From positions 25,283,323 through 25,347,322 of the forward strand of contig NC_083602.1 in the NCBI RefSeq assembly GCF_029168945.1: DNA of 64,000 nucleotides. The letters are read 5' to 3'. The notes beneath the pieces are model-generated. The model searched no databases. It was given only the letters and a program-made list of their open reading frames with translations, and was not told the DNA's origin. The translations under genes were made by a program, and so were the position numbers. Below are positions 10,500 to 23,730 of this stretch, piece by piece. Every line of letters begins with the position of its first letter. Positions within the stretch are counted from its first letter, which is position 1. Source of the DNA: Cannabis sativa. Taxonomy: Eukaryota > Streptophyta > Magnoliopsida > Rosales > Cannabaceae.

Positions 10500-13400
10500 A
10501 AAAGAGGAGGTTTACTGGCATCAACGTGCTAGAGTCGACTAGTTAGAAAGTGGGAATTCCAATACCGAATTCTTTCACGATAGGGCCAAATTGAGGAATG
10601 CCATTTATAAGATCAAAGCTCTTCATACTAGAAGTGGTGGCATTGTCCATGCAGAGGAAGACATTGTCTTAGAAATTTACAATTATTTTTCGAATCTGTT
10701 CTCTTCTAATGGAATTAATCATGAAGCTTTGCAAGTTTTTTTATCTACTATTAATACTGCTATTACTCCTAAGATGAACTCATTTTTGTGTTGGGTTTTG
10801 TGCCCTAAATAAAACACATTTCAATATAATCAGATTTACTTATTAATAAAGATCAGAAATAACATTTTTATGTTGCATGGTTCACATGATTTATTTCATG
10901 ATTATATATATAATGTATGAATTCTATTTAAGTCCAGAACATATGAATTTGTGAATGATTATAGTGTTGTCAGCACAGTGGAATATAATTTTAATTATAT
11001 GTTCGAAAGTTTATTCTCTGATTTGTCAGAACACTGGATTTAGACTGGCATGGTATAATCAGCGATAGGTATTCTAACACCTTGGATAAGTGTTATGTCT
11101 TTTCCAGGGCATTGGCAAAGTTTACCAGTATCGGATGTATGGAGTATACATCGGAAGGGACCGATATTGAACTTTGATTAGATATATTAAAATTTACCGT
11201 AATATCTATTCAATTCAATATCACCCGTTGATCCTAGATCAAATGATCTTAATCCTGATATGTTTAGGTTCGATCTCAAGAGTATTATACATGTTCTTTG
11301 ATTTGTTAGTTAAGCCCACTTTTGGGTCAGGGTGATACGTACATTTTGGGAACATGATAGTATAATTGAGTGGGAGTGCTAACAGAAATATAGAGTCTAT
11401 AACTTCTATAGGAATTTAGAAGTGAAACGATGATATCCTTCGAGCTTGGCTAAATAGAGATAAATGGTGGAGATCTCATTTCACTTCACTGAAATATCAT
11501 TTATACGGAGCTAAGTGTTTTAAGGATAAAATACATTGAGGGTATAACGGTAATTTAGTTCCTATTCAATGTAGATCATCTATTAGAGGGTCATTGATCA
11601 AATTAGGATTATAACAATGGATAACTAATTACGTATCTATATCGTGGAACATATAGAGCGTTCTATATAACTGAGAGTGCAATTCCAAGTTCTAAGTGTG
11701 GATTCAATAAGGAATTAATAAGTTAGGGAATTTACTTGGTAAATTCGGTTCGACTTATTGGAAGCTCGGAAATATAGGCCCATGGTCCCCATACTAGTTG
11801 AGACCATACTACTTGTTAGACTCAGTTAATTGATTTTGATTAATCAATTATAATTCTAAAGTTAGACTATGTCTAGTTTATGAATTTTCACTAAGTAAGG
11901 GCAAAATTGTAAGAAAAGAGATTCTAGGTTTATTTATTAATTAAGAGACTTTATATGTCTAATTAATAAATATATCAAATGACAATATTATTTAATAATT
12001 AATTTTTAGTTATTAAATAATTGGAATTGGCATTAAAATAGTTGAATTTGAAAATTGGTATTCTTTAGAAAATGAGATGCAGAAATGATAAAACAGTAAA
12101 ATTACATAAGTGAGACCCATTATCCAAAGCCCATGGCCGGCCACTCTTATGGGCTTTTATCATTTATTTTTTCATTATTTTAATGCTAAATAATTCTAAC
12201 TTAAACCTAGGTGGTTACCTATAAATAGATAGTGATGGCTCTCATTCACACTTAACTTTGTCAGATGAAATTTGAGCCTCCTATTCTTTTCTCTATAGCC
12301 AAACCACTTTCCCTCTTCTTTTCTTCTTCCATTTCGAAATCCTTGAGTGATAGAGTAGTGCCCACACACATCAAGTGGTATCTCAATCATAGTGTGTAAG
12401 ACTGTAGGAGATTCCAAACAACAAGAAGGAGAATCAACCATCAAAGAAGGAGAGAAAGAGATCTAGGTTCAGATCTTGGTGATGCTTTGCTACAGAAAGG
12501 AATCAAGGGCTAGAGATCTGAACGGAAGGAGTCATTATATTCCGCTGCACCCAATGTAAGGTTTCCTAAACTTTATATGTGTTTATTTTATTTTTTTAGA
12601 ATTCATATTAGGATGTTAATGAAACATACTTGGTAGTAAATCTAGATCCTGGTAAAATATTTCCAACATTTTGCTCTAGCCTTTTACTACTGCTGATGTA
12701 GAAAATGCTCTCCATTCTATGAAACTAGATAAGTCTAATGGGGTGGATGGAATGTCTGCAATGTTTTTTCAAAACCATTGGGATATTGTTGGGCCTTTAG
12801 TGACGCAAAGTGTTCTTCAAATTTTGAATGAGGGAGGTGATATCGGTTCAATAAATTCTGCTTTGATCACTTTAATTCCTAAGATTGAACAACCAAAACT
12901 TGTGAGTGACTTCATACCTATTAGTTTGTGCACAGTGATTTATAAAATGGTCTCTAAAACCATTGCTGCCAGATTCAAAGATGCTCTACCTCTAGTAATT
13001 TCACAAAACCAGAGTGCTTTTCTTCCAAACCGTCTTATCACTAACAATGTTCTTCTAGCTTTCGAACTGGTTCATTATTTGAAGAATAAAAAATGTGGTT
13101 GCTTGGGTTATACTACACTTAAATTAGATATGAGCAAAGCCTTTGATAGAGTGGAATATTTTTTTCTATGTATGGTAATGATCAAGATGGGCTTTGATAT
13201 AACATGGGTGAATCTGGTCATGAGATGTGTAACATCAGTAAAACTCTCTTTCAATATCAATGGGGCGATAAAAGGTTCAATGGTGCCTCAAATGGGTCTT
13301 CGCCAAGGTGATCCATTCTCACCGTATTTATTTCTTATTTGTTCTAAGGGACTCTCATCTTTGTTGAAGAATGAGGAAAATTCAAGAAATTTAAAAGGCT

Positions 13401-13693
13401 TATCAATTGCTCGAGGTGCCCCTTCTGTGTCTCACCTTTTATTTGTTGATGATAGTTTGTTATTTTGCCATACTATTGAAGCCTCTTGCCATTGTGTTCA
13501 TAGAGTTCTTGATCTTTACCATCGAGCATCAGGTCAACTCCTCAACACAGATAAAACAGACATCTCCTTTTCACCAAATACTTCTCAAGCAACAAAAGAC
13601 TGTTTTAATCATGTGTTGGGTATGCCTATTTGTGCTTTAGATGAAAAATATTTTGGCCTTCCCTTGTATGAAGGAAAAGATAAAAAAAAATAA
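10500..13693 (+). pseudogene. LINE ORF2, reverse transcriptase domain, split by a solo LTR
   Basis: The linker KEEVYWHQRARV..LESGNSNTEFFH leads into RT at 10500-10788. A solo LTR interrupts at 10789-12668, and RT continues to 13693. Visible RT motifs are LITLIPKIEQP, SAFLPNRLITNNVL, LKLDMSKAFDRVEY (first catalytic Asp), GLRQGDPFSPYLF, and HLLFVDDSLLF. The last is the active-site FADD box with Ala changed to Val but both Asp kept. A TAA after KDKKK ends the frame at 13693; downstream sequence continues the protein in other frames. Confidence 0.88.
10789..12668 (+). mobile_element. Solo LTR, 1880 bp, inside LINE RT (family shared with 23731-25611)
   Basis: It begins TGTTGG and ends CCAACA with the perfect 5-bp TSD TTTTG (10784-10788 and 12669-12673). 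A promoter-like CCTATAAATAG lies near 12220, giving + orientation. A homologous copy occurs at 23731-25611. No internal coding domain remains. Superfamily is uncertain, copia perhaps more likely. Confidence 0.9.
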
Positions 13694-15442
13694 CTTTTTA
13701 GTGGTATCAAAGATCGAATTTAGAAACTTACGAATACATGGCATGCTAAACTTTTTTCTATTGGGGGTCGTGAGGTACTCTTAAAAGTTGTTGTTCAATC
13801 CATACCGACATACGCCATGAGTTGCTTTAGCCTCCCTAAAAAATTTTGCAAACAAGTGGAGTCGATGATGGCTAATTTCTGGTGGGGCTCGAATACTAAT
13901 AATTCCAAGATTCATTGGAAGAAATGGAAGTTCCTGTGCTCTTCAAAAGCTAATAGTGGTTTGGGATCTCTCTATTTTATACATTTCAATCAGACTCTCC
14001 TCGCTAAGCAATCTTGGAGAATACTGGATGATCCTTCCTCTTTGTTGGCTAGAGTTCTTAAAGCCCGATACTATAAGAATGGTGACTTTCTTTCGGCCAA
14101 AAAAGGAATCTTACCTTCCCTCACTTGGCAAAGTATTTGTGATGGTAAATAGCTTTTGTTGAAAGGTCTAAGATAGAAAAAGTAATGGACAAAATGTTAG
14201 ATGTCCTACGGATCCATGGCTGTCGGGTAACATTACCTTCACCCCTTACTCCTATCGTGGTGATCCTCTCTTTACGGTGGCTCACTATATCTCCACTGAT
14301 AGAAAATGGGACACTAGGATTTTGAAGAATCATTTTGGGACTATTGATATTGATCGTATTTTACCTATTCCTCTTGCTCTTATTCCTATAGAGGATATGC
14401 TTATTTAGCACCACTTGGACACAGGTTTATACACTGTTAAATTGGGCTACCATTTAGCAAAGAGTTTGGAATCTATGAATGTTCACTCATCGTCAAGTTC
14501 ACATTGCCAATGGTGGAATCATTTCTGGTCTTTAAAGTTACCTAAAAAAGTGAAAATGTTTGCTTGGCAATTTAACAATGATGCTCTTCCCACATCGGTG
14601 AACCTGGCGCATAGGTAGATATCTACTTCAACTACTTGTTCTCTCTGTGTGTGTGCTTGGGAATTCGTTGGACATGCAATCTTTCGTTGTGTTCGTGCTA
14701 AAGCGGTATGGAAAAAATCTCACCTCAATGTGTTTATGCCCAACATCAGTAATTTGAAAGGTTATGATATTTTTTCCCACATTGCTGCTACACATAATGA
14801 TGTTGAGTTAGAGAAGATTGTTTGCCTTATGTGGTGTATTTGGTGTGAAAGAAACAAGGAATTGCACGGTACCAAGCATAAACCAGCAGATATAATATGC
14901 AGCTTCTCTGTTGCCTACCTCAATCAATATCAAAAGGCCACACAACCTGCTGCAATTCGACATAATCCTGTTGTTAAGACTTGCAGCACCCACCATGTTC
15001 CACAATCATCTCTGATGCCCCACTCACAATGGCAGCAACCCAATGTTGGATTGTATAAAATGAATATAGATGCTGCTCGTGATCCTACTTGTGCATTTAT
15101 TGGCATAGGTGCTCTTATTCGTATCCATAAAGGTGCGATTATAGCAGGTTATTCTAAGCCTATTCAAGGTTGCTATTCCCCAAAGGAAATGGAGGCTACT
15201 GCCACGTTTTATAATGTGCAATGGGCCTTGGAGCATCAACTACAAATACAATTCATAGAGACAATATTAATTATCTCTTATTCTTTTCTCCTAGAATAAA
15301 AGTATCTCATATTAAAAGAGATGTTAATCAATTCGCTTATGGCTTAGCTAAATTTGCTCTTCGATTGGATGAAGATATGTTTTGGTTGGGGGAAATTCCA
15401 TCCCTAATCTTTTCTGTTGTTGTTAACGATTCTCTTTTTTAA
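13694..15442 (+). pseudogene. LINE ORF2 C-terminal part: zf-RVT region and RNase H-like domain
   Basis: Segments in shifting frames carry the late RT/thumb (IPTYAMSCFSLP..FWWGS, 13800-14150) and the zf-RVT region (WWNHFWSLKLPKKVKMFAWQ, then CSLCVCAWEFVGHAIFRC, 14500-14700). An RNase H-like fold follows (YKMNIDAARDP with first Asp, GIGALIR, KEMEA with Glu), ending VNQFAYGLAKFALR at about 15330-15370. Stops at 14152, 14618 and 15299 plus frameshifts show decay. The region ends about 20 bp before the poly(A). Confidence 0.8.
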
Positions 15443-15480
15443 TAATAACAGATTATTTCTCAAAAAAAAAAAAAAAAAAG

Positions 15481-15547
15481 ATGCTTTTGTAATATTTTAC
15501 GCTCTTTTTTTTGTTCCATAGTAATGATTTTTTTTTACATTAACTTA

Positions 15548-15591
<44 letters not shown>

Positions 15592-15803
15592 TGATGATGA
15601 TGATGATGATAATAATAATGATAAACACTAAACAATTAAATTAATTTTTGTTGAGAGTGAATAAAAGTCTAAAGGAATAAAAATATATTGGAATAACATA
15701 TCAAAATTTAGTTCTAAAATCACAAGTTTGATGATTGTTTGCAACTGATTTTTCATTATCTTTATTGTTGGATTATTAAACTAAACAAGTCTTAAGAAAA
15801 GTG

Positions 15804-15834
<31 letters not shown>

Positions 15835-17000
15835 TGAGATTTCAGATAGTGAATTTATAAGTTATGAAAAAGTTATTAATGGATGAGAATGAATCACTTA
15901 CAAAAATAAATGTCTCGACTGATTTGTAATAAAATAGCTATATGCGGCAACAATTACATCCCGTTAGCATAAGTTTTTTGGAAAGTTTTTTTCTTGCTTA
16001 TTTAAATTTTACTTAGTTGGATTAGAAATTTTTAAAAGCTTTCTTACACGAAAAAGTATGCATATCGAAACAATTTGTATGAATACAATTGTTATATATA
16101 CTTTATTTTTAAAACTTTAAATAATTATTAAGAAAAAAAATATAACATACAACTAAGTATATACGTACTTTTCTTTAGTATATATTTAATTTATTGTACT
16201 AAATATACTTAGTAAATAAAATTTTGTGACATTGCTTATGTAAGTATAACTATAGAAGGTTATGTGAAACTAAAAGTTAAGTGATGATGAAAGATTCATC
16301 TTTAGGGGTAAAAAGTGAGACATCTACAGATGAGACTATAAGGATATTCAAACTATGATTAAAGACTAGTTATTTTTAGATTTGGAAAGACTTATACAGT
16401 ACATCACCTATATGATTTTTTGGTTTTAAATTTTATTTTGAAAAAATTAAGCAATTTTTGTTCATTTAGAATTTAAAAATTTAGTCTTTTCTAATATTCT
16501 AATATTTGTTCTACTAGTTCTTTAATTTATAAATTTATTGAAATTTGGCTCATATAAAGAGACCTTATAACTTCTCTTATGGTACAAAATATAAATTGAA
16601 TCATGAGAATTCTATTATACTTTGGTATGAGTATTAAGATTATATCTCTCAAAAGAGAATAAAAAACTTATTTTTGATAAAATTCTTGACCCCTTGATTT
16701 AATAAATTTTAAATTTTGTAAAAGGGTAACAAACAAACATAAAGAAATCAAGTGACCAAATAAAGTTTCATTGTTTAAGAATTTATGCTATATTTTGGTA
16801 GATCTTTCCTCATGTTTTCATGGAATGATCAATAATAGTGTCTTGTCTTCAGACTAATGAAACTTATTTTGTTCATAAGGGCATTAATCTTCAGACATCG
16901 TTTCTTTTAAATTTTCAAAACTATAGTTGACAAATCAACTAGGCAAGAAAATTAAAGTTGTTGAAACTAACTATGATGGTTAACACTACCATGGGAGGTA
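15481..17000. other. Intergenic DNA after the LINE; microsatellite and poly(A)
   Basis: An (AAT)n/(ATG)n microsatellite spans about 15552-15620 and a long A-run about 15806-15830. The rest is AT-rich without recognisable coding. It may include the decayed 5' part of the copia relic that becomes recognisable near 17100; no 5' LTR of that relic could be found. Confidence 0.5.
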
Positions 17001-18433
17001 TGACGAATCAAGTGAGTAACGTCAAAGATTATTTTTCACAACTACTAAAGAAATGTAATTTTGTCTTTAAATACAAAATGTTAGGCAAACCTAATACGAA
17101 GGGTATTTGAGAGATGTAATTAACATTTATCTAAGGACATGGCTAGAAGTGTGATTAGTCATTCTTCTTCATGAAACTCATTTTGGGAAGAAACACTTAA
17201 GACTGAAACATAAATCATGAACTGTGTATTAAGTAAAGTATAAGATAAAACCCTTTACAAACTAAGGGTGTGGTTAGACTAGTAGTCTAATATATAGATA
17301 TATTCTATTTGTGGATGCTCGACTAAGATGAAGTCTTATAAGCCTCATAAAAGGAATATGGACTCCAAAAATAGTAAGGAACTATAATTTACTATATACT
17401 CTAGTAATTAAAAAGCTACAAATTTTGTGATCCTACACTATAAAGTTAAGTTTGAAACGAGAAAATTTATTATTATTTTGAGGATGTTGAGTTTTGGGGA
17501 GAAATAAGATTATTATAGATATTGTTCTTGAGAAAGAATTGACGTTAAACTCAATTCCAACTATCACCTTTGACATTGTTTAGGTTTCACTTTTGACAGT
17601 GTTTAGGTTTCCATGACTTTCATTGATCAATAAGTGAATCCGAAACCTTGATAAGACAATACCAAGCAACTATCCATTCAAGATATGGTAAATATTTTAG
17701 ATAATCAAACTTAACAACCTCAAAGATCCGTGTCATTACAGAAATCCATGAGAGAAATGACATAAGGAATTAATGGAATGATAGACGATGATCCAACCAA
17801 CTTTTATCATGCCATGAAGGATCCAACTCTCAAAATTAGATTGATATCATAAATAAGGAGTACAAATTGATATAAGACAATAAAGCTTTGGTATTTTTCC
17901 TATTGCTATATGGTGTAAAACTACTTGGTTATAAATAAATATTTATAATCAAGAGGGATGACAATTGCAACATGGAGAGATGCATTTATGTCTTGTATGT
18001 AAAGAATTACTCATAAAACATATATTCATTTTAAATAGACTTTCTTTTAGTTTAATTGAAAGACTATTTTAAGACAAGCATGATACTGATTGCTCATTAT
18101 GGTCTTGAGTTATATCAAATAGATTATTAAAGTGTCATTTATCAATGGTAATATTGATGACAAAAAAAATTATGTTGTGCCGCCAAAAAATTTTGTATCC
18201 AAAGATCCAAAGAATATGATTTGCAAATTAAGAAAAATCTATATATAAACTCAAGTAAGCTTCTCGTCAATGATTACACAATTTTCATTAAGTATTCTCA
18301 TTTAGTTTTGAGATACAAGCTTTTGATGATTGTGTATATATCACATGTTCACTGGGAGTAAGAATAAGATCCTAAAGTTGGTGAAAAATTGCTTGCCATT
18401 AATGATATACTCGTTTTGTATTAAGAATTCAAG

Positions 18434-18632
18434 TGTAGGAAGATCATTCTATTTTTAGTATTATTCTTGTGTAGTTATTGTAATTTATTGTTGCATATTT
18501 TTAGGGTATAGTTAAGAGTTTTATTCTGTTATTATTATTTGATTTTTTTTTCCTTTTAAGGGATTCTTGTACACGTTAAATACATACATTTTTCTGAGAA
18601 ATAATATACAGAAATTAACCTCTTTGTTGACT
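18434..18632 (+). repeat. 5' LTR of the 18.4-26.2 kb copia
   Basis: It starts TGTAGGAAGATCATTC and ends near TTGTTGACT, immediately before the primer binding site. The end is set by comparison with the 3' LTR and its TSD. The terminal dinucleotide is not the usual CA, so the right edge may be off by a base or two. Confidence 0.85.
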
Positions 18633-18644
18633 TGGTATCAGAGC
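18633..18644 (+). promoter_or_regulatory. Primer binding site, initiator Met-tRNA type
   Basis: TGGTATCAGAGC directly follows the 5' LTR. This is the standard plant copia PBS complementary to the 3' end of initiator methionine tRNA, where minus-strand DNA synthesis starts. Confidence 0.9.
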
Positions 18645-18700
18645 AAATACACAACCCTAAACCCTAAGCCCAACTTCCCTTTCTCTAATCCCATTCCACC

Positions 18701-19681
18701 ATGTCTGAAAGCAGCGAGTCAGCCACCATAAAAATCAATCCCTCTGAGACCACTATTGTTCCAGCCAAACCTACCACTGTTGAATCCCACTCTGTCCAAA
18801 TCACCATTATTCGCTGAATGGTGACAATTTCTTGAGATGGTATCAATCAGTTAAGATGTATATGAGAGGTCGAGGAAAGATGGGGTATTTAAATGGTGAG
18901 AAGAAGGCTCCAACAGAGGCAGATCCAACTTACGACACTTGGGATGCTGAAAATTCTATGGTTATGGCATGGCTTGTTAATTCCATGGAGGAGGATAGGA
19001 TATCAGCTCGAATTATATGTGCTATCCTACAGCAAAGGAACTATGGGATAATGTTATCAAGATGTATTCTGATCTCGAAAACCACTCTAAAGTATTCGAA
19101 TTGACTCTTAAACTTGGAGAAATAAAGCAAGGCGAGGATAGCGTTACGAAGTATTTTAATTCGCTGAAGCGAATATGGAAAGACTTGGATCTCTTCGATA
19201 CCTATGAATGGAAATTTGTGGAAGATGGCAAACACCATAAGAAAACAATTAAGAAACCCCAGATTTATAAATTCTTGGTTGGTTTCACTATTGAGTTTGA
19301 TGAGGTAAGGGGGAGAATTATTGGAAGGCGGCCCTTACCTTCTATTGGCGAAGTTTTTTTAAGGTTAGAAGAGAGGAGAGTAGGAGGAGTGTTATGCTCA
19401 GAAAAAGGGTTGTTGGCACTACTATTGAAGGATCAACCTTTGTTGTTGGAGGAGGCTACATTAAGGACACTCCACATCTGCCAAAACCTGATGAGAAACT
19501 CCGTGTTTGGTGTGATTTCTGTAATAAACCTTGCCATACTTGAGAAACCTGCTGGAGAATCCATGGAAAACGAGCAAATTGGAATAGCAAGGCGGAAAGA
19601 AATAGTCACAACCCTACTACAAATGAATTCGAGGCTAGTCCTTTCACTAAGGAGCAGATGGCTTAACTTCATGCATTGCTG
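18701..19681 (+). pseudogene. Copia gag (nucleocapsid), frameshifted
   Basis: The ATG at 18701 begins MSESSES, followed by an acidic/Ser-rich leader. A TGA near 18816 breaks the frame. The UBN2/gag-type core then continues at 18832-19104 (FLRWYQSVKMYM-like, TYDTWDAENSMVMAWLVNSM) and at 19017-19682 (ELWDNVIKMYSDLENHSKVFEL, NSLKRIWKDLD). The C-terminal part is shifted again and no intact zinc knuckle is evident. It is in the right place between PBS and protease. Confidence 0.8.
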
Positions 19682-22185
19682 AAATCCACTTCGTCCTCTT
19701 CTGTTATTCCTAATGTTTCTGTTGCACAATCAGGTAAAGAAATAAATGCTTTAAATTGTTTCTTTCCAAATTATGCTCCTTGGGTAGTTGATTCTGGAGC
19801 TTATAATCATATGACAAATTCTTCTAATTTGTTTGACTCATATATACCTTGTTTGGGTGATAAAAAAGTTAGGATTGTAGATGGTAATTTCTCACCTATT
19901 GTAGGAAAAGGTCTTATAAGATTATCTGAAAGAACAGATCTCAAATTTGTTCTTCATGTTCCTAATGCAATCTTCTGTCTGTGAGTAAATTATCAAGGGA
20001 TTCTAATTGTTGTGTAATCTTCCATGAATCTTATTATCCTTTTCAAGACTAGAGTTTGGGGAAGACAATTGACAATGCTAGGATGATAAATGGTCTCCAT
20101 TATTTTGAAGATAATATTTTTAAGAATAAAATTGATCAAGGGCTTAGTAGCATTAGTTCTTCTATAGTTTATGATCAAATAATAATTTGGCATTATAGGC
20201 TAGGTCATCCTAGTTTTTCTTATTTAAAACATTAGCTTCCCACTTTGTTTAAAAAGTTTAATCCTTTGTCTTTTCAATGTGAAAGTTGTTTATTGGCCAA
20301 AAGCCAACGTAAATCTTATACTAAAATTATTTATTATTCTTCCAAACCTTTTAATCTTTTTCATAGTGATGTTTGGGGACCATCTAAAGTCACCACTATT
20401 TCTAGAAAAAAAATAGTTGTAACTTTTATAGACGACCATACTCGTCTTTGCTTGATTTATTTGATGAAAGAAAAAAATGAAGTGGAGCAGATTTTTTCAG
20501 CTTTTTACAAAATGGTTGAAACTTAGTTCAAACAAAAATTAGCATCTTACGAATTGATAATGGAACTAAATACTTTAATAAAATTCTTGAAAAAAATTTG
20601 ACAGAAAAAGATATTTTGCATCAGTCTACTTGTCCACATACACCTGAACAGAATGGTGTAGCTGAACGAAAAAATAGACATTTGTTAGAAACAACTCGTT
20701 CTATGATGTTTTATATGCAAATTCCTAAATATGTATGGGGTGATGCTATTCTTACTGCATCTTTTTTGATAAATAGGATGCCTACGAAAATTTTGAAATA
20801 TATTACTCCATTGCAAAGTTTCAAAAAATTCTTTTCAAATTCTAGGATTCACTCTGATTTACCTTTAAAAAAAATTGGTTGTACTGCTTATGTCCACATT
20901 CCTAAAAGGTCTAGGTCTAAGTTAGATCCTAGAGCTGAAAAATATATTTTTTTTTGGCGTATCCTCCTAATAAAAAAGGATATAAATGATTTAATCCTAT
21001 TACTAAACGTAATTATATAACTATGGATGTGTTGTTTGTGAAAAATATCCCTTATTTTTCACAAAATTTTATTCAAGGGGAGAATTTAGTGGAATCAAAT
21101 TTTTGGGAGATGGTTGAACCTTTACCTAAGACTTTTGACACTGATATTAAGGAGATTAATCCTATAATTGTTAAATTTGAAATCGGTTTGTTACATGAAG
21201 AAATGCCACGGTTGATTAAAGATTGTAACAACCTTGAACCTGTGTTTATTCAAGGAAGAATGTCGCTGAAAGATTTAGAGATCATGTTATCATCCCTATG
21301 CCTAGCCAATTACCAGTCCTAGACAATTGCTCTTCAATATTCCATGTAATTCTTCATCTTATATTCCTATTTTAAATTCAAATTCTGATCCTAAGCCTAC
21401 CCCAGAGTTAGCCCCAGGAAATCTTGAAGTAGATAATCTTCCTATTGCTCTTAGAAAAGGGACTCGTGCTTGTACCAAACATCCTATTGCCAAATACATA
21501 TCCTATGATCACCTATCAGAATCCTATAAAGCATTTACTAATAACATTTTTGAACTGGTTGTGCCTAGAAATATTCTGGAAGCACTAGATGACCCGAATT
21601 GGAGGCTAGCAGTATTTGAGGAAATAAATGCTCTAAAAAAGAATGGTACTTGGAAGATTATGGTGTTACCAGAGGAGAAGAAAATTGTAGGATGTAAGTG
21701 GGTATTTACAATAAAATACAAAGCTGATGGAAGTGTTGAAAGATACAAAGCTAGGCTTGTGGCTAAGGGATTTACTCAAACACATGGAATAGTTATCAAG
21801 AAACAGTTGCTTCTATTGCTAAAATTAATTCTATTCGTGTGTTATTATCTCTAGTAGTCAACTCTAATTGGCCCTTACACCAATTAGATGTAAAAAAAAA
21901 TGTATTTCTTAATGGAGATCTAGAAGAAGAAGTGTTTATGAGTCTTCCACCTTCATTCGAAAATCACTATGGAGCAGGAAAAGTGTGCAAGCTAAGAAAG
22001 TCCTTATATGGACTCAAGCAATCTCCTAGAGCCTGGTTTGAATGTTTTGGTAAGGTGTTAAAGTGTTATGGGTATACTCAGAGTCAAGCATATCACACAA
22101 TGTTCTATAAACATTCAAAAGAAGTTAAGGTGGCTATTCTAATTGTATATGTGGATGATATTGTGCTGATTGAAGATGATTATAG

Positions 22186-23181
22186 TGTTAACGCTGATTT
22201 TTGTTAACCAATAATAAGCCTTTTCGTAATAATTTTAACACAAAAATAACAAGAAGTCAATTAAGTATATAAAGTATAATAATAACACCAGATATTTTAC
22301 GTGGTTTTGCAGTTAAATCTGCATAGTCCACGAGTCTATCTTATTCAAGATATTTTCAGAGTATTTAATACAATATACAATTGATAATATTTCTGTTTTT
22401 CTCTCAAAGGATTCTCTGTCCCTTTTTCTGTGGGATCTGCCCCTATTTATAGGAATATAAGTTGGCAGTTATTTACATTTAGATTCAAGATATATAACCA
22501 TTTGATGAAAGGTGGTTAATTCCCACGTTTCATTTAAATCATATGTTTGGATAATAATTGATAACTGCATACCTGCCTATTATTCTTATCCTCAAAGATG
22601 GTCAATGCTGATTTGGATAATGGCATCTCGCTTAATTCGTCGATGGTTAATGCCGATTCGGACAATCATATACCTTCCAGCAATGGCATGAGCACCAGTG
22701 TACTGAGAAAACTTAAGAACTGCTCTTTGACCATAAGGCCTTGCAGACTGGACAGTCATATCTTGCATATTTCCAAGTTGTTATCCTTAGCTATTGTAAT
22801 GCAGAACATACGCTAAGTGTTTAACAAATAATTCGCCTTGTCAAATTTCTTATGAATAGCAAGGTGGACGCCTCGCTATATGTTGTCTGAAGTTGCTTTG
22901 GGTAACTTCACTCATTCCTTCAAAATAAACGAATCTTCTCTTTGGATCTATGTACTCCGAGGCAGACTCGTGTCTCATCGATACAGATTTTAATAATTTT
23001 TTATTCTTGTCTCGCTTAAGACTATACAGTCAACGAGTTATGAATATACTTTATTAATTCTATATTTAACGAGTTATTTTTCTTTGTTTTAAATGATATA
23101 GCTTTATTATATCAGGTGGTTCATATTCCACTAACTGACACTTGTCATCCTCTGCAGTGTAGCCAAATTTCGGGTATAACA
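22186..23181 (-). mobile_element. Solo LTR, 996 bp, minus orientation, in copia RT
   Basis: On the + strand it begins TGTTAACG and ends GTATAACA. The exact TSD TATAG lies at 22181-22185 and 23182-23186. Read on the minus strand, CCTATAAATAGGGG (about 22440-22455) is a TATA-like promoter, so the LTR points minus. It lies just after the YVDD box, and the RT frame carries on exactly across the TSD. Confidence 0.92.
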
Positions 23182-23730
23182 TATAGTAAACTCAAAAAGT
23201 TGAAAATAAAACTTGGTGAAGAGTTTGAAAGCAAGAACTTGGGTAATTTGAAATACTTTCTTGGAATGGAGTCTGCAAGGTCCAGAGAAGGTATTTTTAT
23301 TAACCAGCATAAGTATGTACTGGATCTTCTAAATGAGACAAGTATGATGGGCTACAAACCTGCTGAAACACCTAGTGAACCTAATGTTAAACTTGAACCT
23401 CTAGATCTAAAGAACATGAAGGACCGGAAGATGTATCAAAGATTAGTTGGGAGACTAATTTATTTGTCCCATACACGACAATACATAGCTTTCTTTGTGG
23501 GCATAGTAAGTCAATTTATGCATTCACCTGGTTCAAAGCATTTCGATATTGTTTATAAAATTCTAATGTATCTTAAGGGAACGCCTAAAAAAGGTCACTT
23601 GTTCAAACCACGAGGAAATCTAGAAATTGAAGCTTATACTGATTTAGATTGGGCTAGAAGTATGGTAGATAGAAGATCTACATTAGGTTATTGCTCCTTT
23701 GTTGGTGGGAATCTAGTTACGTGGTGAAAC

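Larger units (their letters stand above)
6231..15480 (+). mobile_element. Near full-length L1-type LINE, interrupted by three younger insertions
   Basis: The layout is ORF1 (gag-like, CCHC knuckle), ORF2 (AP endonuclease, RT, zf-RVT region, RNase H) and a poly(A) tail at about 15463-15479. A 10-bp direct repeat CTTTTGTAAT occurs at 6221-6230 and just after the tail at 15484-15493, the probable TSD. Subtracting the MITE (7659-7974) and solo LTRs (8049-9257 and 10789-12668) leaves about 5.8 kb, a normal length for a full plant L1. Frameshifts and stops throughout show it is dead. Confidence 0.85.

Noticed and set aside
12196..12444. 82-aa minus-strand frame
   Set aside because: Lies in the solo LTR (promoter and leader part), antisense and without a recognisable domain.
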